A stretch of DNA of 64,000 bases from Streptomyces sp. NRRL S-337 (GCF_000720175.1 NZ_JOIX01000002.1:1-64000), one strand, 5' to 3'. Counted from the first letter of the stretch, positions 52,102 to 61,454 are shown. Translations and numbers: made by a program. The notes: generated from the sequence alone by a model not told the origin.

Positions 52102-52722
52102 TCAGCGGTAGGCGGCGAGGAAGGCCTGGACGCCGGCGGCCGCGTAGCGGTCGAGTTCGTCCTGCGTGTGCTGCGGACTTCCGTGGAACATGGCCTTGTT
52201 CACGGGGATCCAGAGCAGCAGGCCGGAGAAGTGGTTGGCGGCCAGGTGGGGGTCGGCGATGCGGAGGAGGCCGTGGTCGTCGAGCCGTTGGAAGGTGGTT
52301 GCGAGGGTGGCCAGGATGCGTTCGAAGCCCTGCTCGTACCAGGCGGCGCCGAGTTGGGGGAACGTATCGGCGTTGGCGATGATCAGGCGCCGGAGTTGGA
52401 GTACTTCGGGCTGGGTGAGAGCGGTCAGGAACTGGTGGGCCAGGCGGGTGAGGTTGTCCTCGAGGGCCTGGGCGTCGGCCGGGATGTCGGCCACCAGGTC
52501 GACCATGGCGTCGACGCGGTCGGTGGTGGCAAGGACGATCTCGGTAAACAACTTCTCCTTGTCGGTGAAGTGCTTGTAGACGGTCTGCTTGGAGACCGCG
52601 GCGAGCTTGGCGATGTCGTCCATGCTGGTGCCGGCGTAGCCGTTGGCCATGAACGCCTTGGTCGCCGCGTTCATGATCGCCGTGTGCTTGCGGGCCGACC
52701 GGCCTTCTTCGCTCGCAGCCAT
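52102..52722 (-). CDS. TetR-family regulator
   Basis: 206 residues: an N-terminal TetR helix-turn-helix (MNAATKAFMANGYAGTSMDD IAKLAAVSKQTVYKHFTDKE) and a C-terminal helical ligand domain of the TetR_C_7/AefR-like type. GAGGA lies before the ATG at 52722, and the longer upstream frame is not conserved. It is divergent from the DUF998 gene over a spacer with two copies of GTCTAGT, one inside a 15-bp palindrome, its likely operator. Confidence 0.92.
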   Translation of the reverse strand: MAASEEGRSARKHTAIMNAATKAFMANGYAGTSMDDIAKLAAVSKQTVYKHFTDKEKLFTEIVLATTDRVDAMVDLVADIPADAQALEDNLTRLAHQFLTALTQPEVLQLRRLIIANADTFPQLGAAWYEQGFERILATLATTFQRLDDHGLLRIADPHLAANHFSGLLLWIPVNKAMFHGSPQHTQDELDRYAAAGVQAFLAAYR

Positions 52723-52741
52723 GCCCCATCCTCTCGTCAGT

Positions 52742-52809
52742 ACTGGACAGTCTAGTTTCTTCGCGGCTACTCTAGCGCCCGGCTCCGAGTGAGTACCACA
52801 CCGTCTAGT
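52742..52809. promoter_or_regulatory. TetR operators between tetR and DUF998 genes
   Basis: ACTGGACAGTCTAGT (52742-52756) is a near-perfect palindrome close to the well-known ACTAGAC-N-GTCTAGT TetR site. A second site, ACCACACCGTCTAGT (52795-52809), keeps the right half, 53 bp away and just ahead of the DUF998 ribosome site. Confidence 0.6.
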
Positions 52810-52828
52810 TCCGTTCAGGGGGAAATCC

Positions 52829-53506
52829 ATGACTCAGGCCATCGACGCTCCGGCCGCTGCCGCCTTCGTATCGGCGAGACGGCCGACGACGCGGGCCCTG
52901 CTTGCGGGTGGCATCGCGGCCGGTCCGCTGTTCCTGGGCGCCGGCGCAGTCCAGGGACTGACCCGCGACGGCTTCGACTTCACCCGTAACGCGATCAGTC
53001 AGCTCAGCCTGGGCGACCTGGGATGGATCCAGGTCACGAGCTTCCTGCTGACGGGCGCGTTGGCCATCGCCGGTGCCGCCGGAATCCGCCGCGCGCTGGC
53101 CGGCGCGGCCGGAGGACGCTGGGCGCCGCGGCTGATCCGCGTGTTCGGTGCCTCGTTCCTGCTCGCCGCGGTATTCACCGCCGACCCGGGCGCGGGATTC
53201 CCCGCCGGCATTCCCGATGCCCCGGCCGCCTCCCTCAGTGGGCACGGCGGGCTCCACATGCTCAGTGCCATGGTGGGCTTCCTCGCCCTGTGCGCATCCT
53301 TTCTGATGCTGGCCCGCCACTTCGCCGCCCGGCGACAGCGCGGCTGGGCCCTGGGTTCCCGTCTGGTGCCGCTCGGCGTCCTCGCGGGGTTCGCCGCGTC
53401 CTCCGCCACCGTGCTGGCCTTCACTGCCGCAGCTGCCCTCGGCCTGCTGTGGCTGACCGCGATCACCGCCCGACTGGCCACCGCGGCCCCGGTCGCGCAG
53501 AACTAG
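52829..53506 (+). CDS. DUF998 membrane protein
   Basis: 225 residues with six membrane helices and the DUF998 pattern: LAGGIAAGPLFLGAGAVQGL, TRNAISQLSLGDLGWIQVTS FLLTGAL, FGASFLLAAVFTADPGAGFP and HMLSAMVGFLALCASFLMLA. The conserved DFTRNAISQLS motif sits in the first loop. Function unknown. AGGGGG precedes the ATG. It is divergent from a TetR and probably its target, as is common for this pair in actinomycetes. Confidence 0.88.
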   Translation: MTQAIDAPAAAAFVSARRPTTRALLAGGIAAGPLFLGAGAVQGLTRDGFDFTRNAISQLSLGDLGWIQVTSFLLTGALAIAGAAGIRRALAGAAGGRWAPRLIRVFGASFLLAAVFTADPGAGFPAGIPDAPAASLSGHGGLHMLSAMVGFLALCASFLMLARHFAARRQRGWALGSRLVPLGVLAGFAASSATVLAFTAAAALGLLWLTAITARLATAAPVAQN

Positions 53507-53580
53507 CCTTATCCGCAGGGCCGTTGAACGCAAAGACAACAGGCATGAACTCTCCGAAGCGAAGAGGTAGGACAACGCCC

Positions 53581-53793
53581 ATGACGGCACCGGTGAAGGG
53601 CCCCGCCAGCTACTTCCCCTCGATCGAGAAGAAGTACGGCCGGCCGATCGCGGAGTGGAAGGAACTCATCCGCACCTCGCCCCTGGCCAAGCACATGGAA
53701 CTCGTTGCCTGGCTCAAGACCGAGCATGGACTCGGCCACGGCCACGCCAACGCACTCGTCGCCCACACCCTCGCCGAAGGCAGCGACCAGTAA
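53581..53793 (+). CDS. DUF4287 protein
   Basis: 70 residues: GPASYFPSIEKKYGRPIAEW KELIRTSPLAKHMELVAWLK TEHGLGHGHANALVAHTL. This short helical domain is DUF4287, seen alone or ahead of DUF5655; function unknown. It follows the DUF998 gene by 74 bp on the same strand and may share its transcript. The ATG at 53581 has AGGA 8 bases upstream; a longer open frame reads through the DUF998 gene out of frame and is ignored. Confidence 0.85.
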   Translation: MTAPVKGPASYFPSIEKKYGRPIAEWKELIRTSPLAKHMELVAWLKTEHGLGHGHANALVAHTLAEGSDQ

Positions 53794-54017
53794 CCATTGC
53801 ATCTACGCCGCGGGACCTCGCCAGGTCCCGCGGCACCCATGCTCGGCCCCGGTGCTGTTCTTCTCTCTCCTGGCCACCCCACTCCCCCACCGCACGGCGG
53901 GAGCCTCCGCCCCGACGGGTGACAATGGCCGATTTCCCACCGCGCAGGAAGCAAGCACCGCTACAGCCCTCTCGCAGCCCTACTCACAAGACTTGTGCAA
54001 GGTCGGCGAGCGCGTGG

Positions 54018-55286
54018 TCAGAACCAGTGCAGGCAGTGCGGGGGGCGCTCGGCGCGGAAGAGAGCGTCGGCGAGGGTGGCCGCGCCGGGGCGGTGGGCCC
54101 GGATGTGTCCGGCACGCACGAGGGTGCTGGGGGCGGTGCCGCCGAGGTAGACCGAGCCCAGGTCGCTGATGTCCAGGGACAGGTCGAGCTCCCGGTCCGT
54201 CGGGACGCAGTCGGCCTTGCCGTCCCGGACGGTCAGCAAGTAGCGGCCGTGCTCTCCGAGGAACGGGTCGTCGACGTCGAGGACGAGCTCGCCGTCGGTG
54301 AACCAGCCGCGCGCGGTCAGCGCACGCGGGACGTCCAGCAGCCGCACCCAGAGCCAGTCGGTGTCATCGCTCACCTGGCCGGCGCGGAAGTCCGCGAACT
54401 GCCAGCGCAGCGGGTGCTCGGGCGGGACGTGCTTGAACACGACCTGAGTGACCAGGTCGTGTCCGAGCACGAACCGGGCCAGGGCCGTGAAGACGGTGTC
54501 GTCGATGGCGATGGTCTCGTCGACCGTCAGGGTGCCGGACTCGACCAAGTAACTGGCGTACCCGTCCGGGACACCGTCGGCGTCCCGGTGGACGGCGACG
54601 TAGCGCGGCGCCGAAGAAACCGGGGGCCGCCCGGCGCCCAAGGACCACCAGCGGTGCGGCCTGGACAGCGCGCCGGGCTGGGCGCGCCGGTACCGGTCGT
54701 AGACCTCTTCCAGGATCTCGCCGCACTCGGCACGCCGCAGCAGCTCGACCGCGCCGGTGTCCGAGCCCTTGTCCGAGCTGGTGTTGGAGCCGGTGTCCGA
54801 TCCGACCGCTGGGGCGCCGGCCGTTCCGCGCGCCCGGGGCGGGGCGAAAGCGGCCCGGTGGCGCGGCAGGGTCAGCTGCTGCGTGTAGGTCGCCGGTCCG
54901 TACCCGAACCTGCGGTAGATCAAGGCCTCGGATGCCAGCAGTACGGAGAGGAACTCCCCTCGGGCTCGGAGCTCGGTGAGTTGATGCCGCATCATCGCGC
55001 TGAGCACGCCCTGGCGTCGGTGCGAGGGCAGGACGCCGACGGCGGTCACCCCGGACGCCGGAGCGAGGATCTCACCGGGCAGGGTGAGCTCGAAGGAGTA
55101 CGCACCGGCGGTGCCCACGGGCCACCCGTCCGCCGTCATGGCGAGCAGGTTGCGGTCCATTTCGAGCGCCGACCACCAGGGTCCGCCGCCGCCCTCGGTC
55201 GGGGTCTCCGGGAAGCTCCCGAACGCGGCATGGAGTGTGTCGACGAAGACGACGAGGTCCTGGTCGGTCGTAGGACGGATCTCCAT
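54018..55286 (-). CDS. Eis-like GNAT N-acetyltransferase
   Basis: 422 residues: two GNAT folds and a C-terminal SCP2-like domain, the Eis architecture. The acetyl-CoA loop is VTAVGVLPSHRRQGVLSAMM (about 85-100), followed by LLASEALIYRRFGYGPAT. The chain ends in CLHWF; Eis enzymes use the C-terminal Phe carboxylate in catalysis. A Ser/Asp-rich insert (SDTGSNTSSDKGSDTG) near residue 170 is built of short repeats and looks like a flexible linker. Eis proteins acetylate amines of aminoglycosides and other cationic drugs; the substrate here is not known. GGAGG lies upstream of the ATG at 55286. Confidence 0.87.
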   Translation of the reverse strand: MEIRPTTDQDLVVFVDTLHAAFGSFPETPTEGGGGPWWSALEMDRNLLAMTADGWPVGTAGAYSFELTLPGEILAPASGVTAVGVLPSHRRQGVLSAMMRHQLTELRARGEFLSVLLASEALIYRRFGYGPATYTQQLTLPRHRAAFAPPRARGTAGAPAVGSDTGSNTSSDKGSDTGAVELLRRAECGEILEEVYDRYRRAQPGALSRPHRWWSLGAGRPPVSSAPRYVAVHRDADGVPDGYASYLVESGTLTVDETIAIDDTVFTALARFVLGHDLVTQVVFKHVPPEHPLRWQFADFRAGQVSDDTDWLWVRLLDVPRALTARGWFTDGELVLDVDDPFLGEHGRYLLTVRDGKADCVPTDRELDLSLDISDLGSVYLGGTAPSTLVRAGHIRAHRPGAATLADALFRAERPPHCLHWF

Positions 55287-55562
55287 TGTTGCCGCTGCCT
55301 CCCCGGGTACCGGCACCACGCCTCGTGGTGTCCCGCCACAGTGCAGCGTTGCCCCGCTGGCCAGGTCAATCGAATTACGGCCGGGTCCACGGCCGATCAC
55401 AGCACCCCGGGCCCGGCCCGGCCCCGAAGGTGAGTTGGGTCGTCGGCGTCGGCGGTGGTGATCCCCCTGCGTGAGCGAAAGCCTGACGATCCGGGCGGCC
55501 CGTACCGGCAAGCGCCTGGCCCGCATCGTCACCAGCCGGCCGGGAGGTCATGTCATGTCAGG

Positions 55563-56216
55563 TCAGGGGATTTGTGCCTCGATGTGGGCGAGTTGGGCGG
55601 CGAGGATCTCCTCGAATGCGGCGCGGCGGTCTACGCCGAGGGGGCGAATGTCGCGGGCGAAATGGGCCAGGGCGGGGAAGCGTTCGGGGTCGGCGCCGAG
55701 CACCGCGACGCGGAACTGCTCCATGCCCTGTTCGAACTCCTTGGGGGCGACGGTGCTGATGCCGGCCTCGGAGGAGATCAGCGCGGCGAGGAGGATCACG
55801 ATGCGGTGGTAGCGCGCCGGGATCTCCTGGTCGGGCAGGCCGGACGTGCGCAAGGCCTGCAGCAGCTCCTCCATGACCAACCGGGATCCGGTGCCGCCGG
55901 ACCCGTAGCGTCCCCAGACCGCGGCGAGTTGGGGTTGCTCGCCGAAGGCCTCGCGCAGGCACAGGCCGAGGGCGGTGACGCGCTGCTTCCAGTCGCCCTG
56001 GGAGCGGTAGCCGTCCATGGCGGCCAGCAGGATTCGGTCGGCGACCGCGCGCAGCAGTTCGGTCTTGTTGCGGAAGTGCCGGTAGAGGCTGGAGGAGTCG
56101 GTCCCGAGCGCTGTGGCGAGTTTGCGCACGCTGAATGACTCGGCGTCGCTCGTGCGCAGCAGCTTTGCCGCCGTATCCAGGATCTCTTCGGTCGACCATC
56201 GCCTTCGGCCAGTCAT
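55563..56216 (-). CDS. TetR-family regulator
   Basis: 217 residues: helix-turn-helix STEEILDTAAKLLRTSDAES FSVRKLATALGTDSSSLYRH FRNKTELL and a helical C-terminal domain. It is divergent from a carboxylesterase/aldo-keto reductase operon; the 131-bp spacer carries a perfect palindrome inside the promoter of that operon. It is therefore the probable repressor of both enzymes, released by a substrate such as an ester or carbonyl compound. Confidence 0.92.
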   Translation of the reverse strand: MTGRRRWSTEEILDTAAKLLRTSDAESFSVRKLATALGTDSSSLYRHFRNKTELLRAVADRILLAAMDGYRSQGDWKQRVTALGLCLREAFGEQPQLAAVWGRYGSGGTGSRLVMEELLQALRTSGLPDQEIPARYHRIVILLAALISSEAGISTVAPKEFEQGMEQFRVAVLGADPERFPALAHFARDIRPLGVDRRAAFEEILAAQLAHIEAQIP

Positions 56217-56254
56217 CTCGCCCCTTTCGTCAAGTCTCAGCCTAACCTATGCAC

Positions 56255-56282
56255 TTGCTGATGCACGCGGTGCGTGCATAAT
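56255..56282 (+). promoter_or_regulatory. Promoter of hydrolase/reductase operon with TetR palindrome in spacer
   Basis: TTGCTG (56255-56260) and CATAAT (56277-56282) are 16 bp apart. The palindrome ATGCACGC (56261-56268) GGT GCGTGCAT (56272-56279) occupies the spacer and the start of the -10, so TetR binding would block RNA polymerase. Confidence 0.65.
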
Positions 56283-56347
56283 GAGGGCAATCCACTGTCC
56301 GACCGCAACGACACACCCGGCATCCGGCCGGGAGAGGAGAAGGACAC

Positions 56348-57310
56348 ATGAGCGAGACCACTACTGCCACGCGGCCGCCGGAGCCGGACTTCTCGACGAT
56401 CACGACCGAGCAACTCTTCGCCTACCGCGACGCGGAGAACCGCTTCCGGGCCTCCAGCGCTGCACGGGCGATCCTCGGAGAGCCGGACCCCGGCGCCGCC
56501 GTCGAATGGCGACAGCTCGCGCTGCCCGGTCGCGACCTCCCGGTCCGGGTCTACCGGCCGGCGCCGACGGGCGACGACGAAGCCGCAGCCCGAACCGATC
56601 TGCCACTCGTGGTTCACGTCCACGGAGGCGGCTTCGTGGGCACCGCGACGCAGTGCGACTGGACCAACAGCCACCTCGCCGCGGCGCTGCCCGCGCTCGT
56701 CGTCTCGGTCGAGCACCGCCTCCTCGCCCCGGATGCCTCGCTCGCGGACGCCGCCGACGACGGCTGGCAGGTGCTCGATCACGTGCTGCGACACGCCGCG
56801 CACTGGGGCGTCGACCCGGCGCGCACGGCCGTCTTCGGCGAGAGCTGCGGCGCGCTGATCAGCGCCCTGACAGCCATCCGGGCCGGGGAGGCCGGCCTGG
56901 AGCTCAAGGCACAGGTACTGGTCAACCCCGCAGTCGACGTGACCGAGACGATGTTCGACTACGCCTCGATCGCCGAGTACGCGTACAGCCCCACCCGGGC
57001 CCTGCCGCTACTGCGGCTCTTCCAGCGGCTCGCCGTCCCGCCGGGAACCGACGCCAGCAGACTCTCGCCGCTGTACGCGGACGACCTCAGCGGACTGGCC
57101 CCGGCGCTCGTGGTGGTGCCCACCCAGGACGCGGTCGCCGATCACGGCCGCCGCTACGCCGAGCGGCTGCGCGCGGCCGAGACGCCCGTGCGGCTTTCCG
57201 AATACCCGGGCGCGAAGCACGCGTTCCTCACCCTGCCCGGCGTCGAACCACAGGCCGAAGCAGCCCAGGCGGAGATCCTTCAGTTCCTCCGCGCGACCCT
57301 GGCAAAGTGA
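56348..57310 (+). CDS. HSL-type alpha/beta hydrolase (carboxylesterase)
   Basis: 320 residues of the hormone-sensitive-lipase family. Oxyanion motif HGGGFVG (92-98), nucleophile Ser166 in FGESCGALIS and the C-terminal catalytic His in YPGAKHAFLTLPG are present. It hydrolyses short-chain or acetylated esters in the cytosol. GAGGAGAAGG lies before the ATG. The aldo/keto reductase starts 10 bp after its stop, so the two form one operon under the divergent TetR; hydrolysis followed by carbonyl reduction of a related compound is a reasonable guess. Confidence 0.92.
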   Translation: MSETTTATRPPEPDFSTITTEQLFAYRDAENRFRASSAARAILGEPDPGAAVEWRQLALPGRDLPVRVYRPAPTGDDEAAARTDLPLVVHVHGGGFVGTATQCDWTNSHLAAALPALVVSVEHRLLAPDASLADAADDGWQVLDHVLRHAAHWGVDPARTAVFGESCGALISALTAIRAGEAGLELKAQVLVNPAVDVTETMFDYASIAEYAYSPTRALPLLRLFQRLAVPPGTDASRLSPLYADDLSGLAPALVVVPTQDAVADHGRRYAERLRAAETPVRLSEYPGAKHAFLTLPGVEPQAEAAQAEILQFLRATLAK

Positions 57311-57320
57311 CGGAGGAGCG

Positions 57321-58301
57321 ATGCACACCACCGCTCTCGGGCCCGACGGCCCTGCGGTCTCCCGACTCGGCCTCGGGTGCATGAGTATGACCGGCAGCTA
57401 CGGCACCGCCGACCCGGACGAGGCCGCGGCCACGCTGCTGGAGGCCCTCGACTCCGGCGTCACCCTGTTCGACACAGGCGACTTCTACGGCGACGGAGCA
57501 AACGAGGAACTCCTCGGCCGGACCCTCGCACCACACCGCGACCGCGCCGTGCTGGCCACCAAGACCGGAGTCCACCGCACCGCCGGGAGCCTGGTCCCCG
57601 CCGGCTCGCCCAACGATCTGCGGCGTGCCTGCGAAGCGTCCCTGCGTCGGCTCCGCACCGATCACATCGACCTGTACTACCTCGCCCGCATCGACCCCGC
57701 CGTCCCCGTCGAGGAGTCCGTCGGCGCCCTGGCCGACCTGGTCGCCCAAGGCAAGGTGGGCCACATCGGCCTGTCCGAAGTCTCGGCCGCCACCCTCCGC
57801 CGCGCCCACGCCATCCATCCGATCAGCGCCGTCCAAACCGAGTACTCGCTATGGGAGCGCCATGTCGAAAACGACGTCCTGCCCACGATCCGCGGTATCG
57901 GCGCCACCCTGATCGCCTACAGCCCTCTCGGCCGTGGCCTGCTCACCGGGACCGTCCGCACCACCACGCGCTACGAACCCGGCGACTTCCGCGCCACCGC
58001 CCCCCGCTACAACGGCGACGACCTCAAGGCCAACCTGGCCATCGTCGACGCCCTCACCCAACTCGCCACCGCCAAGAACGCCACCCCCGCCCGGATCGCC
58101 CTTGCCTGGCTCCTCACCCGCGGCAGCGACGTCATCCCCATCCCCGGCAGCTCCCGCCGCCCCCACCTGCGCGACAACCTGGCCGCGCTCGACCTGCACC
58201 TGACCGCCACCGACCTCGGCGACATCGACGCCGCCGTCCCCGACACCGGGGCCCAGGGAGCCCGATACGGCGACCACGGCATCGGACTGATCGACCAATG
58301 A
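57321..58301 (+). CDS. Aldo/keto reductase
   Basis: 326 residues, a TIM-barrel NADPH oxidoreductase. LGLGCMSMTGSYG at the N-terminus, catalytic Asp and Tyr in FDTGDFYGDGANEELLG, Lys in LATKTG and the cofactor site IPIPGSSRRPHLRDN are present. The usual catalytic His position in DLYYLxR is Ala (DLYYLARIDP), so the tetrad is incomplete; some actinomycete homologues share this. GGAGGAG lies before the ATG. It is the second gene of the TetR-controlled operon. Confidence 0.9.
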   Translation: MHTTALGPDGPAVSRLGLGCMSMTGSYGTADPDEAAATLLEALDSGVTLFDTGDFYGDGANEELLGRTLAPHRDRAVLATKTGVHRTAGSLVPAGSPNDLRRACEASLRRLRTDHIDLYYLARIDPAVPVEESVGALADLVAQGKVGHIGLSEVSAATLRRAHAIHPISAVQTEYSLWERHVENDVLPTIRGIGATLIAYSPLGRGLLTGTVRTTTRYEPGDFRATAPRYNGDDLKANLAIVDALTQLATAKNATPARIALAWLLTRGSDVIPIPGSSRRPHLRDNLAALDLHLTATDLGDIDAAVPDTGAQGARYGDHGIGLIDQ

Positions 58302-58585
58302 AGGGGCAGCGCCCTGATGACGAAGCCACGCCATGAGCGAGGGGCGCTCGGAGCGATGTACGCGAGACCGGCCTCCCGTCGGCGCTGGGCTGGGCCGGGA
58401 GGATTTCTGCGATGATTTCTGCCTGGCAGGAGCCGTGGCGGTGGCACTGCTCTGGAAAAGACCGCGACTGACGTGGCATCAGCTTCCTTATGCGAAGCAG
58501 CACTTGAGAAGCCAACGGCAACCATCCCGACGACACGTTCCCGCACCAACACAGGTCACGACCACCACACAGCATGGAGGAAGGC

Positions 58586-59389
58586 ATGGAGAAACACATG
58601 GAGGACGACGTGCGGGAGGACCCAGTGAAGCGCATCGGCATCATCGGAGTGGGCGAGATCGGGCGGGCCATCGTCGAGGGCCTGCGGCACGCGGGCGGTG
58701 CGTCGCCGGAGATCTTCCTCTCTCCCCGGGGAGCCCGCACCGCCGCCGAGTTGTCCGAGCGCTACGAAGGCGTCCAGATATGCGCCGACAACCAGGAGGT
58801 GGTGGACCGCTCCGAGCTGGTGATCATCGCCGTACGCCGCCAGGGCCACCACGAGGCGCTCACCGGGCTGAAGGTCGACGACGACAAGATCGTGGTCAAC
58901 CTCATGGCCGGCGTTGCCACGGACGACCTGCGGCGGACCCTCGCCACCGGCGCCCCCATCGTCCGCGCCATCCCGCTGCCCGCGGTGCGCGAACGTCGCT
59001 CCGTCACAGTGACCTGCCCCTCGCACCCGGTCGTGGACGCCCTCTTCGAGCAGCTGGGCGGCGCGCTCCCCGTCACGGACGAGACCGCCTTCAACGTCTT
59101 CTCCGCACTGACCGGGACGCTCACCGCCCACTACACCTACCTCGCCACGCTCACCTCGTGGGCCGCCGGCCACGGCATCGCCCCCGACGCCGCCGACCGC
59201 TATGTGCGCAGCCTCTTCCAGAACGTCGGCCGCTCCCTGGGCGACGGGACCCGCCCTCTGCACCAACTCGCCGCCGACCACGAGACACCGAAGGGCAACA
59301 ACGAGCGCATCCGCACCACTTGGTTCGATCCGGCCAACGCCGCAGCGCTCACGAAGGCCCTGGACGGCCTCCTCACCGATCTGCAGTAA
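58586..59389 (+). CDS. Pyrroline-5-carboxylate reductase-like protein
   Basis: About 267 residues. The N-terminal Rossmann fold RIGIIGVGEIGRAIVEGLRH and the later VVNLMAGVATDDLRRTL, VRAIPLPAVRERR and FNVFSALTGTLTAHYTYLAT follow the ProC superfamily. The C-terminal substrate loop of true ProC (SPGGTTxxG) is replaced by DHETPKGNNER, so proline synthesis is doubtful and a paralogue with another imine or amino-acid substrate is likelier. The ATG at 58586 has GGAGGAAGG directly upstream; ATG 58574 and 58598 are alternatives. It stands alone. Confidence 0.85.
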   Translation: MEKHMEDDVREDPVKRIGIIGVGEIGRAIVEGLRHAGGASPEIFLSPRGARTAAELSERYEGVQICADNQEVVDRSELVIIAVRRQGHHEALTGLKVDDDKIVVNLMAGVATDDLRRTLATGAPIVRAIPLPAVRERRSVTVTCPSHPVVDALFEQLGGALPVTDETAFNVFSALTGTLTAHYTYLATLTSWAAGHGIAPDAADRYVRSLFQNVGRSLGDGTRPLHQLAADHETPKGNNERIRTTWFDPANAAALTKALDGLLTDLQ

Positions 59390-59984
59390 GAGCGCCCGGC
59401 GAGAGACGACACTTCAGGCGCTTCGTCATGGGGCGGTCGTTTGGGGCGACGCTCTGCATGTTGATGAAGGCTGGGGTTCGCGACAGTCGCGGGGGCGTGA
59501 CCTACGCCGCTGGGAAGAGGCCGAGGTCGTACCTCAGGCCCACACGCTCCCGCGTTGCGGGCCGAGGCCCGCGCCTGGCGCGAACGCCGGCTCGACACCT
59601 ACCACGACCGCGCCTACTCCTGCGAGTCGGCGATGCCTACACCCTGCCCGGCTGTAACAGGCCGGCACGTCGGCGCCGTGGGCGGAGCGCCGAATGCCTG
59701 CACGAGCGGCTGCGGGTCCTGGCTGTCACGGGGGTCGGCCCGTGGAGATCCTCGCCGACCACACAAGTCACCGGCCACAACGCGACGTGCGGGGCACTGA
59801 CACCAGCTGGCCTGATGACCAACTTGGGCCCATAGTTGCTACGGCCAGGGTGGCCAGCCGCGTGAACTGACCACGACGCAACATGACCGGGCGGCAGTGT
59901 CGCCCAGTCGCCCGAATCGGACCGGTCAGGACAAGAACCTTTCAAATGGCCGCGGCCGGCACGTGTTTCGGCTGGAATGAGCCC
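59390..59984. other. Intergenic; no intact gene
   Basis: Some stretches look like protein scraps, for example ALRAEARAWRERRLDTYHDR near 59550-59620 (+), but no start, family or ribosome site can be given. Confidence 0.4.
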
Positions 59985-61454
59985 GTGGCATACAAGAAAA
60001 ACGTACGCGCCGTTCGCGCCGTGCTCGCTGGAGTCGTCGCGGTACCAGGTGCTCTGTTCTTCATCGCTATGTACGTGTCGCTCATCGAGGCGCTGCTGAA
60101 GGGTAACAAGGTCGCGGCTTGGTGGCTGATGGTCGAGTCCCTGGCCCTCGCTGTCACCATCTTTCTGATCGTCTGGCTGCGGTACCGGCGCGACCGCCAA
60201 ATCGGCCTCCTCATCGGCCTGTTGGTGGTGGGCGCGACCTGGCTATGGGGGCCGCACCTGTGGGACGCCGTCTCTTCGACAGTCGTGCCGCAGTACAAGG
60301 GGCTGACTCCTGCAGAGCGCGCACAGGCAGTCGGACAATACCGGCTCGCCGTCGTTCAGGCCTGCGCTGCTGCTGGCGGTGTGATCGCGTTGCTCTACAC
60401 CGCACGTAACTACCGGCTCATTCGCCGCGGCCAGGTGACAGATCGGCTCTCCAAGGCCCTGGAGCGCCTGGAGTCCACGGAAGAGTTCGTACGTCTCGGC
60501 GGTATCCTCGCCCTGCAGCAGATCATCCACGACGCGCCGGCACAGGCCGAGCATGTGACGCACATCGTCCGTACGTTCGTCCGCCGTCAGGCGCCGAAGT
60601 CAGGACACAGCACGTCGCTGGGTGTGCAGGCAGCAGCGGCTTCAGGCTTGTTACTGCCCCCGGGGCGCGCGGCCTCGGGCCCAGAGAGGCCAGCGGCCGA
60701 TGTCCAGGCAGCGCTGACCGCGCTGAATACCAGACACGCCAAGCTGTATTCGTCCCGCATCGATCTCAGCGGATATCACCTCGCCGGTGCTCATATGGCG
60801 CGCCAGAATCTGCATGGGGCGCAGCTGAGCAGAGCAGTGCTGACCGATGCTGTCCTAGCCCGTGCCACGCTGGGACGAGCAAGCCTTGAAAACTGCGATC
60901 TCCGCCGGGTGCGGGCAATGGGTTCCCGATGCAACGACGCGCAGATGAACGGCGCTGATCTGCGTGAGGCGGTCTTCATCCTGGCGAACATGGTGGCCTG
61001 TGACCTCACCGGCGCAGACCTGCGCAATGCCTGTCTGTCCAAGTCCGATCTGCAGCTAGCAACCTTGATGGGTGGAAAGTTGTCGGGTGCGCACCTGGTA
61101 AGCACTGACCTGACCAAGGCCGACCTGACGGGTGTCAGAGCGGAGGAGAAGCCGGTGCGCCTCGATGGGAGCTGCCTCTACCAAGCCCGCCTCAACGGAG
61201 CGGTATTGAGGAACGCCAGCCTCATCGGGGCGAAGCTGCGACACGCCGACCTTACCGACGCAGATCTGACAGGTGCCGATCTGACCAGAGCCGACCTTCG
61301 CGAGGCGCGGGGATTGACCGCGGACCAGTTGCTCACGGCGGGTTCGATCGAGAAGGCGCAACTGGACCCAACGCTCCGCGCCGCATGCCGGCGCAGCGAG
61401 CATGGGACCGGCACTGAAGCTCGTGGTCCAGTCAGCCAAGAGGTACAGCCCTGA
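59985..61454 (+). CDS. Membrane-anchored pentapeptide-repeat protein
   Basis: About 489 residues. Three or four membrane helices at the N-terminus (VLAGVVAVPGALFFIAMYVS, WWLMVESLALAVTIFLIVWL, IGLLIGLLVVGATWLWGPHL, LAVVQACAAAGGVIALLYTA) precede a cytosolic helical linker (LSKALERLESTEEFVRLGGI). A pentapeptide-repeat right-handed beta-helix follows (about 255-470, A(D/N)LxX units such as LTGADLRNACLSKSDLQLAT and LRHADLTDADLTGADLTRAD). Such helices are protein-interaction modules; some mimic DNA. The GTG at 59985 is chosen; ATG 59946 and 59883 extend it without family sequence. Confidence 0.82.
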   Translation: MAYKKNVRAVRAVLAGVVAVPGALFFIAMYVSLIEALLKGNKVAAWWLMVESLALAVTIFLIVWLRYRRDRQIGLLIGLLVVGATWLWGPHLWDAVSSTVVPQYKGLTPAERAQAVGQYRLAVVQACAAAGGVIALLYTARNYRLIRRGQVTDRLSKALERLESTEEFVRLGGILALQQIIHDAPAQAEHVTHIVRTFVRRQAPKSGHSTSLGVQAAAASGLLLPPGRAASGPERPAADVQAALTALNTRHAKLYSSRIDLSGYHLAGAHMARQNLHGAQLSRAVLTDAVLARATLGRASLENCDLRRVRAMGSRCNDAQMNGADLREAVFILANMVACDLTGADLRNACLSKSDLQLATLMGGKLSGAHLVSTDLTKADLTGVRAEEKPVRLDGSCLYQARLNGAVLRNASLIGAKLRHADLTDADLTGADLTRADLREARGLTADQLLTAGSIEKAQLDPTLRAACRRSEHGTGTEARGPVSQEVQP

